The position numbers were made by a program, and so were the translations under genes. From contig NC_046683.1 of assembly GCF_009870125.1 (NCBI RefSeq), forward strand, positions 66,293,869 to 66,357,868: 64,000 nucleotides of DNA, read 5' to 3'. The notes beneath the pieces are model-generated. The model did not search any database, had not been told where the DNA came from, and saw only the letters and a list, made by a program, of their open reading frames with translations. Positions 43,500 to 56,383 of the stretch are shown piece by piece. The first letter of the stretch is position 1. Each line of letters starts with the position of its first letter. Source of the stretch: Drosophila pseudoobscura. Taxonomy: Eukaryota > Arthropoda > Insecta > Diptera > Drosophilidae.

Positions 43500-46090
43500 T
43501 GAACCTAAAGTAGCGCACGTAGCGTGTGAGAGGGAGAGATCAACACACTTTTCAATTGCATTTTTAACTTGTTTTCGCTGTAAAATTGTTGTTGCTGTTG
43601 CTTTTAGCAACAATATGGCGTACAGAAAAACATCTACAAAAGAGCTCTGCCATATGGAAAATGTGTGTGTCCTACCCCTTCCTCGCCTTGTTCCTACGGA
43701 AGGATGTTTTTTTGTGTTGAAATTCCCAAGCTGCCGTTAGCCATGTGGCCAGGGGACTTTTTTTTCATTCACATTTAATATTGGGTATTGTCGTATTTTG
43801 TGTGTTTGGGATTTATTGCTGTAGCTGTTGTTGGAGGTTGGTGGCTTGAAGGTGTGGACAGGGGGGTGAGGAGTAAGTGGTGTATGTTTTGGACTGGTCT
43901 TCCCCCTCCACCTCTCTTACTCCGCCAGCAGGCGCTGCGTCATCATCATCGTCGTCAAACGTCGACGATTCATCAAAGAAACGCCGCCGGCTGCTCTCCC
44001 AACAACAACAAAACGCTCAGGGGTAGCGTAAGACAGGGAGAGGGAGAGCAAAGCCAGAGAGCGCGTCGACTGACGCTCATTCATGCAAAGGATACCGAAA
44101 TTCTCTCTTTTGCAGTCGCTGCCTGCTATGACTGCGCTGCTTACAGCGCTGGCTTCCTTCTCTCCTTTTCTCCTTCTCTCTTTTTTTTTGTGTGTGTTTT
44201 GTATGTAAATCATTTAAAGGGAAATTGTTGCACAACTTTAACGAGTGGGACCGTCCTTCGGCTTGTGGGTTTTACCCCCCTGCTCCTCCTGCTCCTCCTG
44301 CTCCCCCTGCCGAAGCAGCTGTCAATTAGTCTTTCCACAAGAACAAAAAAGAATCTAGAACATTGTGAAAAGCTTCCCATATGTTGAGTGTCCCTGTTCG
44401 TTCTTTCTCTCCCATACCCCGTTGAACAGCTGTTGAAAAGTTTTCCACAAATGCGATTACCAGTGGGTGACCGTTGCAAGGAGGGGAAGAGGGGTGGGGG
44501 GTGGGAGGCAGTGGAGGTGGGATAGTGGTTCCCTCCAGCTTTTATTGGCCTGTAATTGATGCCCCCTTCTGCTGTCCATTATTATACTGCTTGTTACACT
44601 GCTTGCCCCATCCCCTGCGCGTGCCACTCACTGGCTTGTCCTCCATATCGATGATTGAATTGCGGCGTAGGCGATGGAATTGTCGCAGGGCGAGGAGTAG
44701 ATTGGTGGCGCTGGCATTAAATCCGTTTTCGCTGAAACGGGTAACCGTACACCCTAGAGGGTCAAGTCCGGAATCCCGCTGAGAGCGCGATCACAAGTCC
44801 AGAGAGAGTTCGATTACATTTCCATAGAGAATCTAGTAAACAGATTGTGAAATGGTATTTCGCTTAGGTTTCTGTTTGGAAGTGCACCGAAAAGGAGTCG
44901 CAAGAGGAGACATTTTGCATATTTCTCCCTTCTGAATCGGATTCTCAAACAATCCGACTTTGCTTTTACGGTTTAAAGCAACAATCTTTGGATATGAGAA
45001 ATAGTGCAAATAATGTGGGTCCATTCAATTATTTACTCTTTAAACAGAAGCGCGGGGTCTTCTGCAGGCGATCTGTAGTTGTGTTCTTTCTATTTCTATA
45101 ACCTCCCGCATTGTTACCATTTATGATAATGGCTATTAGAACCCTTATGTATTTCCATGATATGATGCCTGATGCTTGATGCTTGGGGGAGGAAATAACC
45201 CCTAAGTAGCTCTTTAACTGAATCTCAGCTCCCTAAATGGTTCCTTAATTTATACCATACCATACCCTTGTTTATGTGTCGTATTGCGTGGGTTGTGGCT
45301 GCGGCGGAATCCATATGGTTTCGTTTGATCCTTTGACGGGAAAAACCCACGATTTTCCACGGTCCCTGGGGGGCTCTTTCCTCCCGAAACACTCCCCCGA
45401 TGTTCTCCCTTCTTCATCCTTCTGCGTCCCTCTCTCAGTCTCCCTCTTGCTGCATAGAGAGTGAAACTATAACTGTTTCTTGGTTTTGGTCTAAAAATAT
45501 GCTCCACACTCACTCAATCACAAACACACTCACACTCACACCACCCACCCAACCGCCTCTCTCGCTCTCCCACTCTCTGCGAGTGTGTTGGTGTGTGTGT
45601 GTGTTAGTAATTAAGTCTGCCCACGGCTACCACACCTTCCTTGCCCCGCCCCCCCTACCTCCCTTTCGCCCATAAACCTCTCAAACCCATGCAACTATTT
45701 TTGCAAGGTGCCCCGCCCCTTTGCCGGTTCTTAGCCTCTGTCCCTAATCCAGTCGCCAACCGCTGCCTGCCGCCTCCACTGTCCCACAGTCCGCTGTCCG
45801 CTATCCGCTGTCCGCGTCGCTGCCCACCGCACCGTCGCTGCCGACGCAAATCCTTACGTGTCAAATGGAGCCACTCTCACGCGCTGATGGGTGGGTGGGT
45901 TGTTGGGTTGTTGGGTTGTCGGGCTGTTGGATTGTGTGCTGGGAAGAGCGAAGCAGGGTAGCCGCAGCACCCACGTAAGCAGCAAAAAAATAAAAAAGAA
46001 GTGATTTCGCGATACGTCCCCGGGGCAGAGGCAGCAGCAGCAGCAGAGAGGCAGAGGCAGCACCAGCACCAGAGTGAGACTGAAGCTTGC
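43500..46090. other. non-coding stretch, leader or first intron
   Basis: No supported exon. Contains pyrimidine tracts, a CTCCTGCTC repeat near 44280-44310 and a GTTGGGTT-type repeat at 45898-45935. Confidence 0.4.
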
Positions 46091-46104
46091 GCCGGCGCCT
46101 ATTG

Positions 46105-46106
46105 AC

Positions 46107-46143
<37 letters not shown>

Positions 46144-46197
46144 CAGCGGTTGAGCGAGCGAGAGAGCTCTGGGGCCTTTGGGGCTTAAACCTCAGTC
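46105..46197 (+). promoter_or_regulatory. GAGA repeat with initiator (second promoter)
   Basis: (GA)n at 46108-46142 followed 50 bp later by CCTCAGTCGCAAG; TCAGTC (46192-46197) is a perfect initiator. No TATA box. The downstream AGC-rich leader with no good long frame resembles 5'UTRs of developmental fly genes. Confidence 0.5.
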
Positions 46198-46520
46198 GCA
46201 AGCCACCGTCGAGAGTCTTTCAGCAAACGGCGTGGCAAGCGGACGTTGCAAGCGGCACGCGGCAGGCAGCAAAACCAGAAAAAGGAGAAGAATTAAGAAA
46301 AACAGAGAGATTGTGTAAAGAGAGCGAGAGAAAGAGAGAGACACGTGTATGTGTATGTGTACGTGTACGTACGTGTATCCTCTGCCTGGAAGCTGCTGCT
46401 GCGGCAGCAAAAAGCAAGACGGTGAAGAGTAAGGTCCAAAAACAAAGTAAAATTCATAAATAAACAGAAATTCCGGCCGAAAAGGTGTCGCCTGATGGCA
46501 GGTGTCTCTCTATGGCTCTA

Positions 46521-46524
<4 letters not shown>

Positions 46525-46556
<32 letters not shown>

Positions 46557-46560
46557 TGTG
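46525..46560 (+). repeat. (TG)n microsatellite
   Basis: Uninterrupted TG dinucleotides followed by a variant end. Confidence 0.85.
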
Positions 46561-47696
46561 CGTGTGAGAGTGTTGTAATATTACGACTTAAGCCTTCTAT
46601 GTCCGCAAACAAATCCACAAAAAAAAAAAACAAAAGCAAATATAAATATTAATTTAGTTGCACGCAAAAAAAGATTGCAAAAACAACAAGATGAAACGTG
46701 TTTTCGGGCCTATGACGACTGCGGCGCTGCTTGAGCTCTGCTTTAAGCGCTGCTTGGGCCTCTGTTTACAAATGTTCTGCTTAGACGCAGCGCTGTAGCA
46801 CTGCTTTCTCGCTGCTTTGGCTTTAAAGTCCGCTTAGGATTTGCCTGGACACTGCTTTGGCTTTGCCTAGGATCTGCTCAGGCACTGCTTAAGCTCTGCT
46901 GTGGGCTGTGTGCTGCTTCTGGATACTTCTGCTTGATTCTTTGCCGGTTACCCTGCGTTGTCTCCCCAAGAAATTACAAAACAAATGCGTGTGTGTGCGT
47001 GTGTATTTTTGTTTGCCTGTGTCTGTGCCTGTGCGTGTTTGTTTTCGTCTCCTCTGCTCTGCCGCCACTTTGTTTTCAGCCTTTCCTTCCATACAGCTTT
47101 CCCATTCGCACTTCTTTGCCGAGCCGAGCCTGGATGAATGAAGAGAGCAACAGCGATAGAGAGTGTGAGAGAGAGTGTGTGGGAGAGAGAGGGAGGGCAG
47201 TACGCATTAATAACTCTGGAACCGGCTTTTTATTGTTTGCTTTTCAATGTTTTTGTTGCTTTTTCTTTTTCTTTTGGGTTTGTTTACGAAAAAGTTGCCG
47301 ATTTTTTCGAATTATCGAGGGTTTCTTGGGAATTCTATTTTGTTTTTTTTTTGATAGCAAAGTGCGTAGAAAAAGAGAATCCCAGGCCCCACAGCCCCCT
47401 ACCCTATCGACCATGTGTGTGTGTGTGTGTGCTTTGGGCCAAGTGCGTAATTTCCAGAAATTCTGTTTTTGCTTTCTGGCGTCTGTCGCTGTCGCTGCCC
47501 CGCCGCTGCCTCCCCCTCTCTGGCTTGTTTTGATAGGGGCCTCCTCTTTCTGTACGCTTTTTGCGTAGTTTTTTTTAGTGTTTCCCCAAGCGCAAAAAAA
47601 AAGAAATTTAAAAAAAATAGTAATTTATTTTTGGGTGTTGTTTTGGACAAAAACATTTGAATGGAAATTTTTCTAAAATCAAATTAAGTGAAAAGG

Positions 47697-47703
47697 TAGG
47701 CCG

Positions 47704-47738
<35 letters not shown>

Positions 47739-47807
47739 TTGGATTCTATTCTATCTATTTTTCCCCTACTAATTCTAAAAATTTCCTCTTCTCTCTCTCT
47801 ATTGCAG
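47697..47807 (+). other. candidate 5'UTR intron
   Basis: AAG|GTAGGC donor and TCTCTCTCTATTGCAG acceptor, 111 nt, containing a (TG)n tract at 47704-47735. An alternative donor (GTAAGG near 46429) could use the same acceptor. Confidence 0.4.
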
Positions 47808-48235
47808 ATTATCTTTTAATTTGTTAAAAATTGTCTTTGTCTTGGATAAAAAGGTTTTTGTAAATATATTTATAATTCTTCGTATTCAATTTTAATCAAA
47901 GAAAAACGATAAAAAGCTGCCAGCAAAAATTCCAAAGAAGGGAAATGAAAAATTGTCAAAAATACCAAAATTTGCAAACATTTGGTCAAAGGGAAATCGT
48001 TGCGACAACAAGAAGAAAATTTTGTACAAAACGAATTTGTAATTGTAAGGAAGAAAAAAGAAAAGGACCGACGCCGACCGCCGCCCGCTCCAAGGAAAAC
48101 CACTCCAATGAGATCCCATTGAGTGTTAAGTGAGCAAAAGCAGTAGAGACGACAGAGAGAGTGAGAGAGGGAAAGAGGGAGAGACAGAAGAAGAGGAGCG
48201 TAATCAACCCAAGCCAATAGTCAGAGCGGGATAGC

Positions 48236-48247
48236 ATGCGCCAATGA
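48236..48247 (+). CDS. upstream ORF of three codons overlapping the main start
   Basis: ATGCGCCAATGA: Met-Arg-Gln-stop, with the TGA overlapping the main ATG at 48244. Could limit or permit reinitiation. A longer upstream frame (62 codons) lies at 47945-48133. Confidence 0.35.
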   Translation: MRQ

Positions 48248-48508
48248 GAGCGTCCCACCAGCTGAGAGCGTCCGATTTCGTTGACTACGCTGCCGTCGTG
48301 GGAGTGGGAGTGAGAGGAGGAGTGGGACTGGGTCTAGGACTGGAATTGGGCGAAGGATCGTATTACAGCAGCGATCTAACGGCGTTTGTCGTGGAGCAGG
48401 AGCAGCGTCAGCAGCAAAGGGAAGCAGAGGCAGCGGCAGAAGCAGCAGCAGCAGCAGCGGCAGCGGCAGCAGAAGCGGCAGCGACAATCAAGCGAAAGCG
48501 TCAAACAG
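48244..48508 (+). CDS. first coding exon of a large unidentified gene (partial)
   Basis: 88 codons plus one base, opening MRASHQLRASDFVDYAAVVG, then a Gly/Val/Leu-rich stretch, SSDLTAFVVEQEQRQQQ, an Ala/Glu tract (about residues 58-80) and a basic end TIKRKRQT. It stops at a strong donor CAG|GTGAGT (48509). The Ala/Gln bias and basic segment suggest a nuclear regulator or disordered N-terminus. The next exon must lie beyond the window or in an unrecognised place. Not identified. Downstream of candidate promoters at 42.98 and 46.19 kb. The frame runs on to a stop 38 bp past the donor. Confidence 0.5.
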
Positions 48509-49597
48509 GTGAGTGTGCTGTGCAAGAGTGCAAGCAGTGCATGTGAAAGCAGTCCTTCTGCCAGAAGGGACCTGCACCCAGAAACAGCTATTTATAGGTC
48601 TTATATTCCATTTAATTTCCTTTGCGGACTGTCCGTGCCCCTCCGCTGATAGCACTTATCGATTGCTGACAATCGTTTCATTTGGGCCCCGAGTTATCGT
48701 TATCAGACACGCGCCGAGGGCAGCAAATCGAAAGTGGGTTCTTATTAATAATATTACATATAACATATATATATTTTATATATGTATATTTGTTTTTGTT
48801 GTTGCCTGTGGCTGGTTCTGATGCCTCTTCTATTTCGCTTCTTATCGCTTTTGCCTGTTCCCCTCCCCGTCCCCTATCCTGCCCCTTTTCCATTGTTGAT
48901 TATCACAAAAGACGCCTTGGTTACTCGAGAGAGTGAGGGAGAGAGGGAGCAAGAGCAGCTCACATGGCTTGCTCTGCTCTCTCCTTCCCAGAGACATTCC
49001 CAGACTTTTGGCTTCTCCTCCTCCTCCTCCTCGTTTTTCACCGTCTTTGGCTTACTCTTTCACGCTATCTCTGATTACGATTGCATGCTGAAACATGTCT
49101 GTCTCAGCATTTGACACACTCCCCTCCCCACCCCTTCTCTGAACTGCTTCTGACACCCCTACACAGTCACCCCCCTCACCCTGTACAATCCCTTATTGGG
49201 TATATTTTATTTCTTTCCCAAGTGCCCAACTTTTGAAAGTCTCTCCGTACGGGGATTTCTATATCCTATAGCTAAGATAATCCCACATTTCAAACTGTAG
49301 TTCCAGTCTAAAAATATGGCATCCATCGGTAGAAGCGATCTTTAAGGGTATACAAAATTTTAGACCAAGAAGCTTGAACTTTTTTTTTGTAATCTTTTAT
49401 TCTCTGTTGATGTTTTTATTGCCTTGAACTTTTGTTGTTGTTGTTGCTTTCGGTTTTTGTTGACTCTTCCTCTTCCTCCTTCTCTTATTCTTATTCTTCT
49501 TCTGGTTTTCTGCCTTACTTTATTCGCCTGTTTTTTATTTTGTGAGTTTTTTTTATGACTATTATGATTTATTGTTTGATATATCACACGCTTCCCA

Positions 49598-49618
49598 AAC
49601 ACACACACACACACACAC
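49598..49618 (+). repeat. (CA)n microsatellite
   Basis: CA tract followed at 49630-49675 by ATTCC/GTTCC pentamers. Confidence 0.8.
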
Positions 49619-52600
49619 TCGTACAGCCCCACTCCATTCCATTCCGTTGCGTTCCATTCCATTCCGTTCCGTTTCTCGTTGAAAATTCCAGCGGACGCAA
49701 TTACCACCCCAATTGTCTCCCAATCTAAATTTGTCTTCTTCTCTTCCTCCCTCATTCTCCGGCCTCTCCTCCGCCCTCCCTCCCTCCGTCCCTCCCTCCT
49801 TCCACTGCTTGTCTGCTTTTCTTTTCCCTATATTTACTTTTCGCTTATTGCGACTTATAAAAATATTTGCCGTAGTTGTTATTTCGTTTTTCGGTTTTCG
49901 AGTCCGAGACCTGGAAATGAAACTGGAACTGTGGGAATATTTTCTGTGGTTTTTTGTCTTTATTTTGATTTTGTTTATCGGGATTTTTGGTTTTGGTTTT
50001 AGTTTTGGTTTAGTCGAAATGTTTATTCGATTTCGATTTCTGGTTAAGGGCGTGGCCATGCCCCAATTGTCGGTGGATTTCTGTGTGCTTTGTACCAAAA
50101 TTGTATTGTATATTGTACATTCATACATACATATGTACATATGTATATTTTGCTTATCTTGTTGACATTTACCCCCATATCTTTTTGGTTTGTTTGCGAA
50201 TTTTCCGCCCATCCACATTGGTATTTTCCATCGTTTTTGTGGATTATACCGCATTTTCCACTTATCTTATTGGTATTTTTATTATCGCTTATCTGCTGGC
50301 TTTTGGTGGGTGGAAATGTTTGGAAATTCATTTCGGACAGCGATACCGAACGGAGATAAAGATTTGATTGGTATTTTAATGGAAAATTAGTGGATATGGG
50401 GTTCCTAGAACAGGATTGAATAAATAAACAAGTTGTATCCCAGTTCCGAGAGAACTCAACGAACAAGCAGTATTCCCACTTTGGTAAAGGTTTCCCTCTC
50501 AAGAGATCATCAACAAAATACCATCAAAAGGGCAGGGAAAAGGCATTTTTTTGAGAGTTTTCGAGTGCTGCACAGCTTTCTTTATCCATCGGTGATCTCT
50601 GATCTCCCGCCGCACATCAAACCCCATTCCCTGCCCCAATTATCGTCTCGCTTTAACGTTCTTGACTTCCTCTGCGGTTTTCCCTCTCTCTCTCTCTGCC
50701 TCTCTCTGGAGATCGACGCTTGCTTTGTTGCTGGACTTTCGCTCATAAATCTTTGTCGTTTCTGCTAATATTTTTGCCCTCACTGGTGCCCTTTCTCCCT
50801 CCCCCTCTCTGTCCCCCTCTCCTGTGGATCGCATTGAGTGTGGGAGTGAAAGGAGCCTAGACACAGCTGCACTGCAGACACTCGGGCCACCTCTCTTCCT
50901 GCTCCACTCCACACTCTCGGACTGTCTGTCTGTGTAGGTGTTCCTTTTTTTTTTTTTGCAATTTCTCTCTGCAAACACACACACACACACAGACAGAGAG
51001 CCACACGTACGTTCATAACCGGTGCGAAGCCTGTTCTGCTCTCCTTTTTAGCCTGGTTTACAGTTGTTTTTGGGCAGCTTTAATAGCGGCGGAGAATCTT
51101 TCACTTTGCCTCCTTGTTTTGGGTTGGCGCTGTATACTGCTTGCTGCTGCCGCTGTTTACTGCTTTCTGCTTGGCTCCTTGTTGATTGATGCCCTTATTC
51201 GAGACATTGTATCGTGTGAAATATTAGAGATGATAACGTGAGAGCACGGGGCACCCTGTACCGCCTGGAGGAGGAAGGTCTGTCTCTGGGAACAGGTTCC
51301 ACCACAGCACCGCCGCCTCAAGAAGAGGTGACAAACAGGTTCCACACTCGTTCCCCAAAAAGGGAAATTGGTACACGCGTGCATCTCTCATTAAAGCAGT
51401 TCCCGACTGCTCTCTCTCCGTCTCCCCCTCCCTCTGCCTCTCCCGCTTCTTCTCCCTCTTCTTCTTCTCCTTTGACTTGCTGTTGTTGTTGGTTATGTGA
51501 TACGTTAATGGCAGCCCATGCCCATGCCCATGCCCAGGCCCAGGCCCTGCTTCTGCTTCTGTTTATGGGTATGCGTGTGCGTGTGCTTTCTGTACACACA
51601 CACACAGGCACACACACACAAAGCGCAAAAGCCACAGCCACAAAAGTAGAGAAGCAGCGACGCAGCAGCGAAGGTTTCTTCAAAGCGTCACAGCCCACGC
51701 ACCAGAAGCTCCACTCCGATGGGAGAGGGCGAGGGAGACGGAGAGAGAGAGGCAGACAGAGATAGTGGGCAAAGCTCACATGTCAATCATATACTTTGAC
51801 GACTCCTAGCCTCCTTCCTCCTCCGTCCTCCCTCCTTCTGGCACTGCTTTCAAGCAATTCCCTTGGAACATACTCCATCCACACTGCTTGCCGTCCTTCC
51901 TTCCTTCCTTCCAGCAGTGCACTGCTTGCGTTTGCTATTGCTGTTGAATTTTCTTAAATTTTTGCAGAGAGCGGCATACAGGGTGATAAGAGGCAGAGAT
52001 ACAAAATGTAAATTGAAAATTTCCATGCAAAACATCACGTAGCACGTAGGCCGCCCCAAGAGCACACACACACACAGGCACACACAGACACACACCGAAA
52101 ACAGACAACAGAAAAACGGTAAAGAAATGTAATTCAGTTTCAGTCTCGGACTCCGATTCGGAGTCGTAAGAGCCTCCCCAGTAGAGCCGTAGAGCCGTAG
52201 AGCCAACGACCGACCCAAAAACCGCGCGTTAATCCCATGAATATAGTCATAGGCCTTGCAAATGAATAATGAATACGGGATTCAAGGGGAGAGAGATCGT
52301 CTTGGCGATCGCCCTACTGGAAGTCGAACTCTCGACGCGGCTCCGCAGAAGGTCAAAGGGAGAGGGGGACACCCCTCTGGCACCCCAGAATGAGGGGGAG
52401 GGCGGGAGGCAATGAGCAAAATACTGATAAGACGCAGATAAAGCGGAATAGCCAAAAATTATCTTTATTTCGACATGCGAGCCCTTGGAGCAGGGGGGAG
52501 GTAAGGGCTCGGGCCCCATTCGATGCATTCTCCTCGTGGATGGGTGGGTCCCTCCCACTAGAGCCTTCACTGTACGACGTGGTCGTTGATGTATGATTGA

Positions 52601-53647
52601 TAGGGTCAACTTATTCGAGGCCCAGACGACATGGAATGCTTTTTGTGGCCCTGAAGGTGACACGGACCGAGAGAGAGAGGCGAAAAAACGAGAAAAAGTA
52701 CTCGAAATTAATGGCAAAATGGAGGGCAATGCGGGGGAAGTGGGATTGGGGGGCATATTTCTATGAGTACTATATTTTGTAATACTTTTATTTCATTCTT
52801 TCGTTGCAGGTAATTCATACAAAAATTAATGATGGATTGAGGGGCCTTTTGCATCGTGATTAAGTGAGTTTTTGGGGGTCTTTTTTGGCATCGAATATGA
52901 TTACTTTTCTAGCGATGGGTCTAAGGTGCTCTCTCATGGATCTCTCGCTGTCTCTCGCTTCATCTTTGGAGCAGCAACTTTGAGAAATCGGACCAGTTTT
53001 CGGGGCAGCGGTGGGGGCTTTCGAGAACTTGTTTCTCCCGTGGTTTGTTGTTTTTTTTTTAATTGAAAATAAAACTTCAATCTCTTGCTGCTCCACCGCG
53101 GGTACTGCTTCTCCACTTCTCTCTCCCCATCTTCTCTTGGAGCTTGGAATGGCGACAAATGGAGGTCAAACTTGAAATTCATCATTCACCCAAAAACAAA
53201 AACAAAAAAACAAAAACACCAGACAAAAAGCAACAAAAAACACGCTTTAAAAAACAGTTGAAAGAAAATTCGCATTCGTTCCCTCTCTCTCGCTTTTGCA
53301 CTGCTTGCTCTGTTAACCCTCTCTGGGGGCCCCCCTCCGCCCCCTGCCCCCCGCTGGCGTCTGGTTTAACCCTCGTTTTGGGAAGCGGTAAACCTTGAGG
53401 TTGTTTGTTTTTGTCGAGCGGCGATTGTCGAGCGGACGGCAGCTGTCAATGTCTGCCTCTGCCTCTGCCTCTGCCCCGCCGTCACTTGTTTTATTGCCGC
53501 CGATACGTTCTTCGCTGTAGCTGTGTGTATCTGTGTGTATTTTGTATCTCTTATATGTGTATTATTTTTTGTATAATCTGTAGCTGTATAATTCGAGTGC
53601 GTGTGACAATGCAGGGCCTCTTATTCGCAGCGGCAGCAGCAGCGGCA

Positions 53648-53716
53648 GCAGCAGATACAGATACAGATACAAATGCACAGTTGCAGATACAGGCACAGAT
53701 ACAGATACAGATACAC
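53648..53716 (+). repeat. (CAGATA)n hexamer repeat
   Basis: Two blocks of CAGATA units separated by a short variant stretch, preceded by a (GCA)n tract. Confidence 0.8.
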
Positions 53717-54256
53717 GCGATACGTTGTCTATGGAAATTGAATCTAAATTGGGTTAACAAGTGTTAATGAACAATTCCCACAACAACAAAAACAGAACAA
53801 CAAAACTGCATCAAAAAGGGAATGGAACGGAATGGAAATGGAAATAGGGAGAAAACAGAGCGAGAGAGAGAGCGATGATTGTGTGGGAACCGGAGAGGCA
53901 GCACAGGCCGGCGAAATGCTGATGTGAAAAGTACAGTAACCCTCGTCAACAGCCCTGGAGAATGTCAAGCGGAGAACTGTTGTGAGAATGTGAGACTCTT
54001 TGGACAAAAAGCCTACAAAAAAAAGAAAGAATTTCGAAAGAAAAGAGAGAGTATGCACTCGAAGAGATCTCTATCTCTGTACAAGGAGTCTCTGCTAAGG
54101 CCAGTCCCGGATACTCTTTCTGGCTCAGAACTCTGCCCGTGTTCTTCCTCAATTCTCTCCAGAATATCCCCCTGTTCTCCATTCGTTCTCTCTGTATAGA
54201 ATCTTACCCTATTCTCTACCATAAATATTTCATTATAGCGAAAGCTATCCTCTCGG

Positions 54257-54575
54257 TCTATCAATTGTTTTGCAAATCTCCCCCCATACACTGCTTGAAC
54301 TCTCTTTCAAATCTCGCCCTCCACTGTTTGAATTATCTTTCAAACCTCCCCATCCACTACTTTTAAATCTCCCTATAAACTGCTTTAATTCACTTTCAAG
54401 TCTCCCTCTAAGTTGCTTTAATTCTCTCCAAAATCTGCCCAAACACTGCTTTAATTATCTTTCTAACCTCCCTCTATACTGCTTGAGAAGTCTCTCAAAT
54501 CGTATCTTATACTGCCTCAATTCTCTTTCAAATCTTCCTCCAAACTGCTTTAATTCTGTCTAAAATCTCCCAGTG
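54257..54575. repeat. 33-bp minisatellite
   Basis: Degenerate tandem repeat with the word (A/G)(C/T)TGCTTTAATTCTCTTTCAAAT. Anchors occur at 54290, 54323, 54356, 54379, 54412, 54445, 54478, 54511 and 54544: period 33 bp with one shortened unit of 23 bp. The + frame is open at 54270-54563 with an 11-residue repeat (CFNSLSSLPL-like); the minus frame shows an amphipathic 11-mer (GRFxRELKQxR) with one stop. Probably non-coding. Confidence 0.75.
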
Positions 54576-56359
54576 TTCTCCTATAATTCTCTCCACAAGG
54601 CCATAATGGGCTTGTCTTCTCTTTCCCCTTCAATTCTCTCTACAAAATCCTCCTCCATATCGTATTCTCTTATCTTCCTCCCTCTCTCCTTCAATTATAT
54701 TTACAATTTCCTCTTCCTCTTATTCTATGGCCATATCGGTTTCCTTCTCTTCCTTCTTCTCTAATTTCTATTTCAATCAATCAATTTTTAATGAAATTTC
54801 ATTCATTCGTTCGTTGTTTTTTTTATTTTTTTGATACCTTCTACTTTTTTTACACGTATTTTTTGGCAGTCCTACCTGTGGGGCGGAGATTACGCAAATC
54901 AGATCAAAAACAGAAGAAGAAGAGGAAGAGGAAAGGGAGAGGATAACGAAAGAATCTTTGCACAAAAGAATGAAAAACGAAATGAAAGTAGAATCAAATT
55001 AAATAATATCAAAAGCTGCTTAGACCCAAGGGCATTCGTGGTGGGGGCTGTGGGGCTGTGGGGGGGCGTGTGGGGGAGTGCTCTCTTTGTGTGTGTGTGT
55101 GCAACAAAGTGGGCGATAAGTGAAAAGAAAAACAACAACAGAAACAGAAACAGACAACAAAACACACACAAAAATAAATTGTATAATAAAGGTACAGAAA
55201 TAGAAATTCTCGAAACTTACACAACACCCACGCCCCCCAAAGAGTCGAGGGGGCGGGGGGCGGTTGGCAGGGGGATGATTCAGGGCGTAATTGGCGAAAG
55301 GGGCGGAAGGGTTCTACCTCTCCCCCCCCCCCACAACACATTAAACGCAATTATAGAAAGTCAATTGAAAAGCCCGGCGCTGCCGTGGAAAAGGTTAAAA
55401 AAAACCGAAACCGAAACAGAAACAGAAGGCAGGGAAACGAAGCTCTGGCTACCCTTTGGAAATCTCCCTAGAGCCATCCAGGAGCTGGAAGAAATATCTA
55501 GCAAGGTTCTGCCCAGAACGGGAATACCCTGCCCCGTTCGAGGGACGGGGGATCCCCACGCATTGAGATAATAGAGAGATGGAGATACAGAGATACACGT
55601 GCCTCTCATTCTCAGTCTCAGTCTCTATCTTTATCGCTTTGCCTTTTTGCTAATTCCATTGTCATTCAGCGTGGGCCGGGTCGGGCCCTGTGGGTGTCGT
55701 CTCCATTCAAATCCTTTTGGCCCTGCTCTGGGGGACAATGGGGGACAAAGTAAACAAAACGGGTGACATCCAGAGATAGAGCTAAGGAGCGGGAGAGCGG
55801 CCAGGCGATGCTCGAGGCATCACTGTAGGCGCCTTTAGGTACAGTCATCACTGTGCAGAGGGCCCCTCCCTCCCTCCGCCCTGCCCGTTTTTCGCAAGAG
55901 CTTAATTGTGTAAAGCTCTGCCTCTCTCTCCCACTGGGGCTTAACAGCTTAGGGATCTATTCATTGGTGCTCGTAATCCGCCCACTCTCTCTCTCTCTCT
56001 CTCTCTCCCCCCTACGCTCTCTGCTCTGCTCTCCTTTTCAATTATTTTCGCTTATCGACGAACTATCTTTAGTGGCGGCTCTCTCTGTGTGTCCGCTTTC
56101 TACAGGTGTGTCTGTCTGCCGCACCCCGCACCCCGCCCACGTCCCTCTGCCTCTTGCCTGCCGTTATGTATGTATATATCCCCCCGTCCCCCCTCCCCCC
56201 TCCCTCTCTACCTTTTGTGGTTGCAAATTCGATGACTAATAGATGGTTTTTTTCGCTGTCGCTGTTTGCCCCCGTGTCGGCCCCCGTGCTGCCTTTTAAG
56301 CCAAAAACAAGTTTTCTACTCCGCTATTATTATTAATTATTGTTATTTTTGCCATAAAT

Positions 56360-56383
56360 ACACACACACACACACACACACAC
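56360..56383 (+). repeat. (CA)n microsatellite
   Basis: Twelve CA dinucleotides. Confidence 0.85.

Noticed and set aside
47138-47533. Overlapping long ORFs in the leader region
   Set aside because: Phe/Cys/Val runs derived from T-rich and TG-rich sequence; both lie across the candidate 5'UTR intron region.
51238-51765. 175-aa ORF starting MRARGTLYRLEEEG
   Set aside because: The first ~35 codons look protein-like, but no acceptor lies before them and the rest is His/Ala/Arg-rich low complexity over CA and CCCATG repeats. Could be checked by RNA-seq.
54831-55571. 246-aa plus-strand ORF in the long intron
   Set aside because: Arg/Asn/Lys- and Gly-rich translation of purine-rich repeats, no domain, no splice context.
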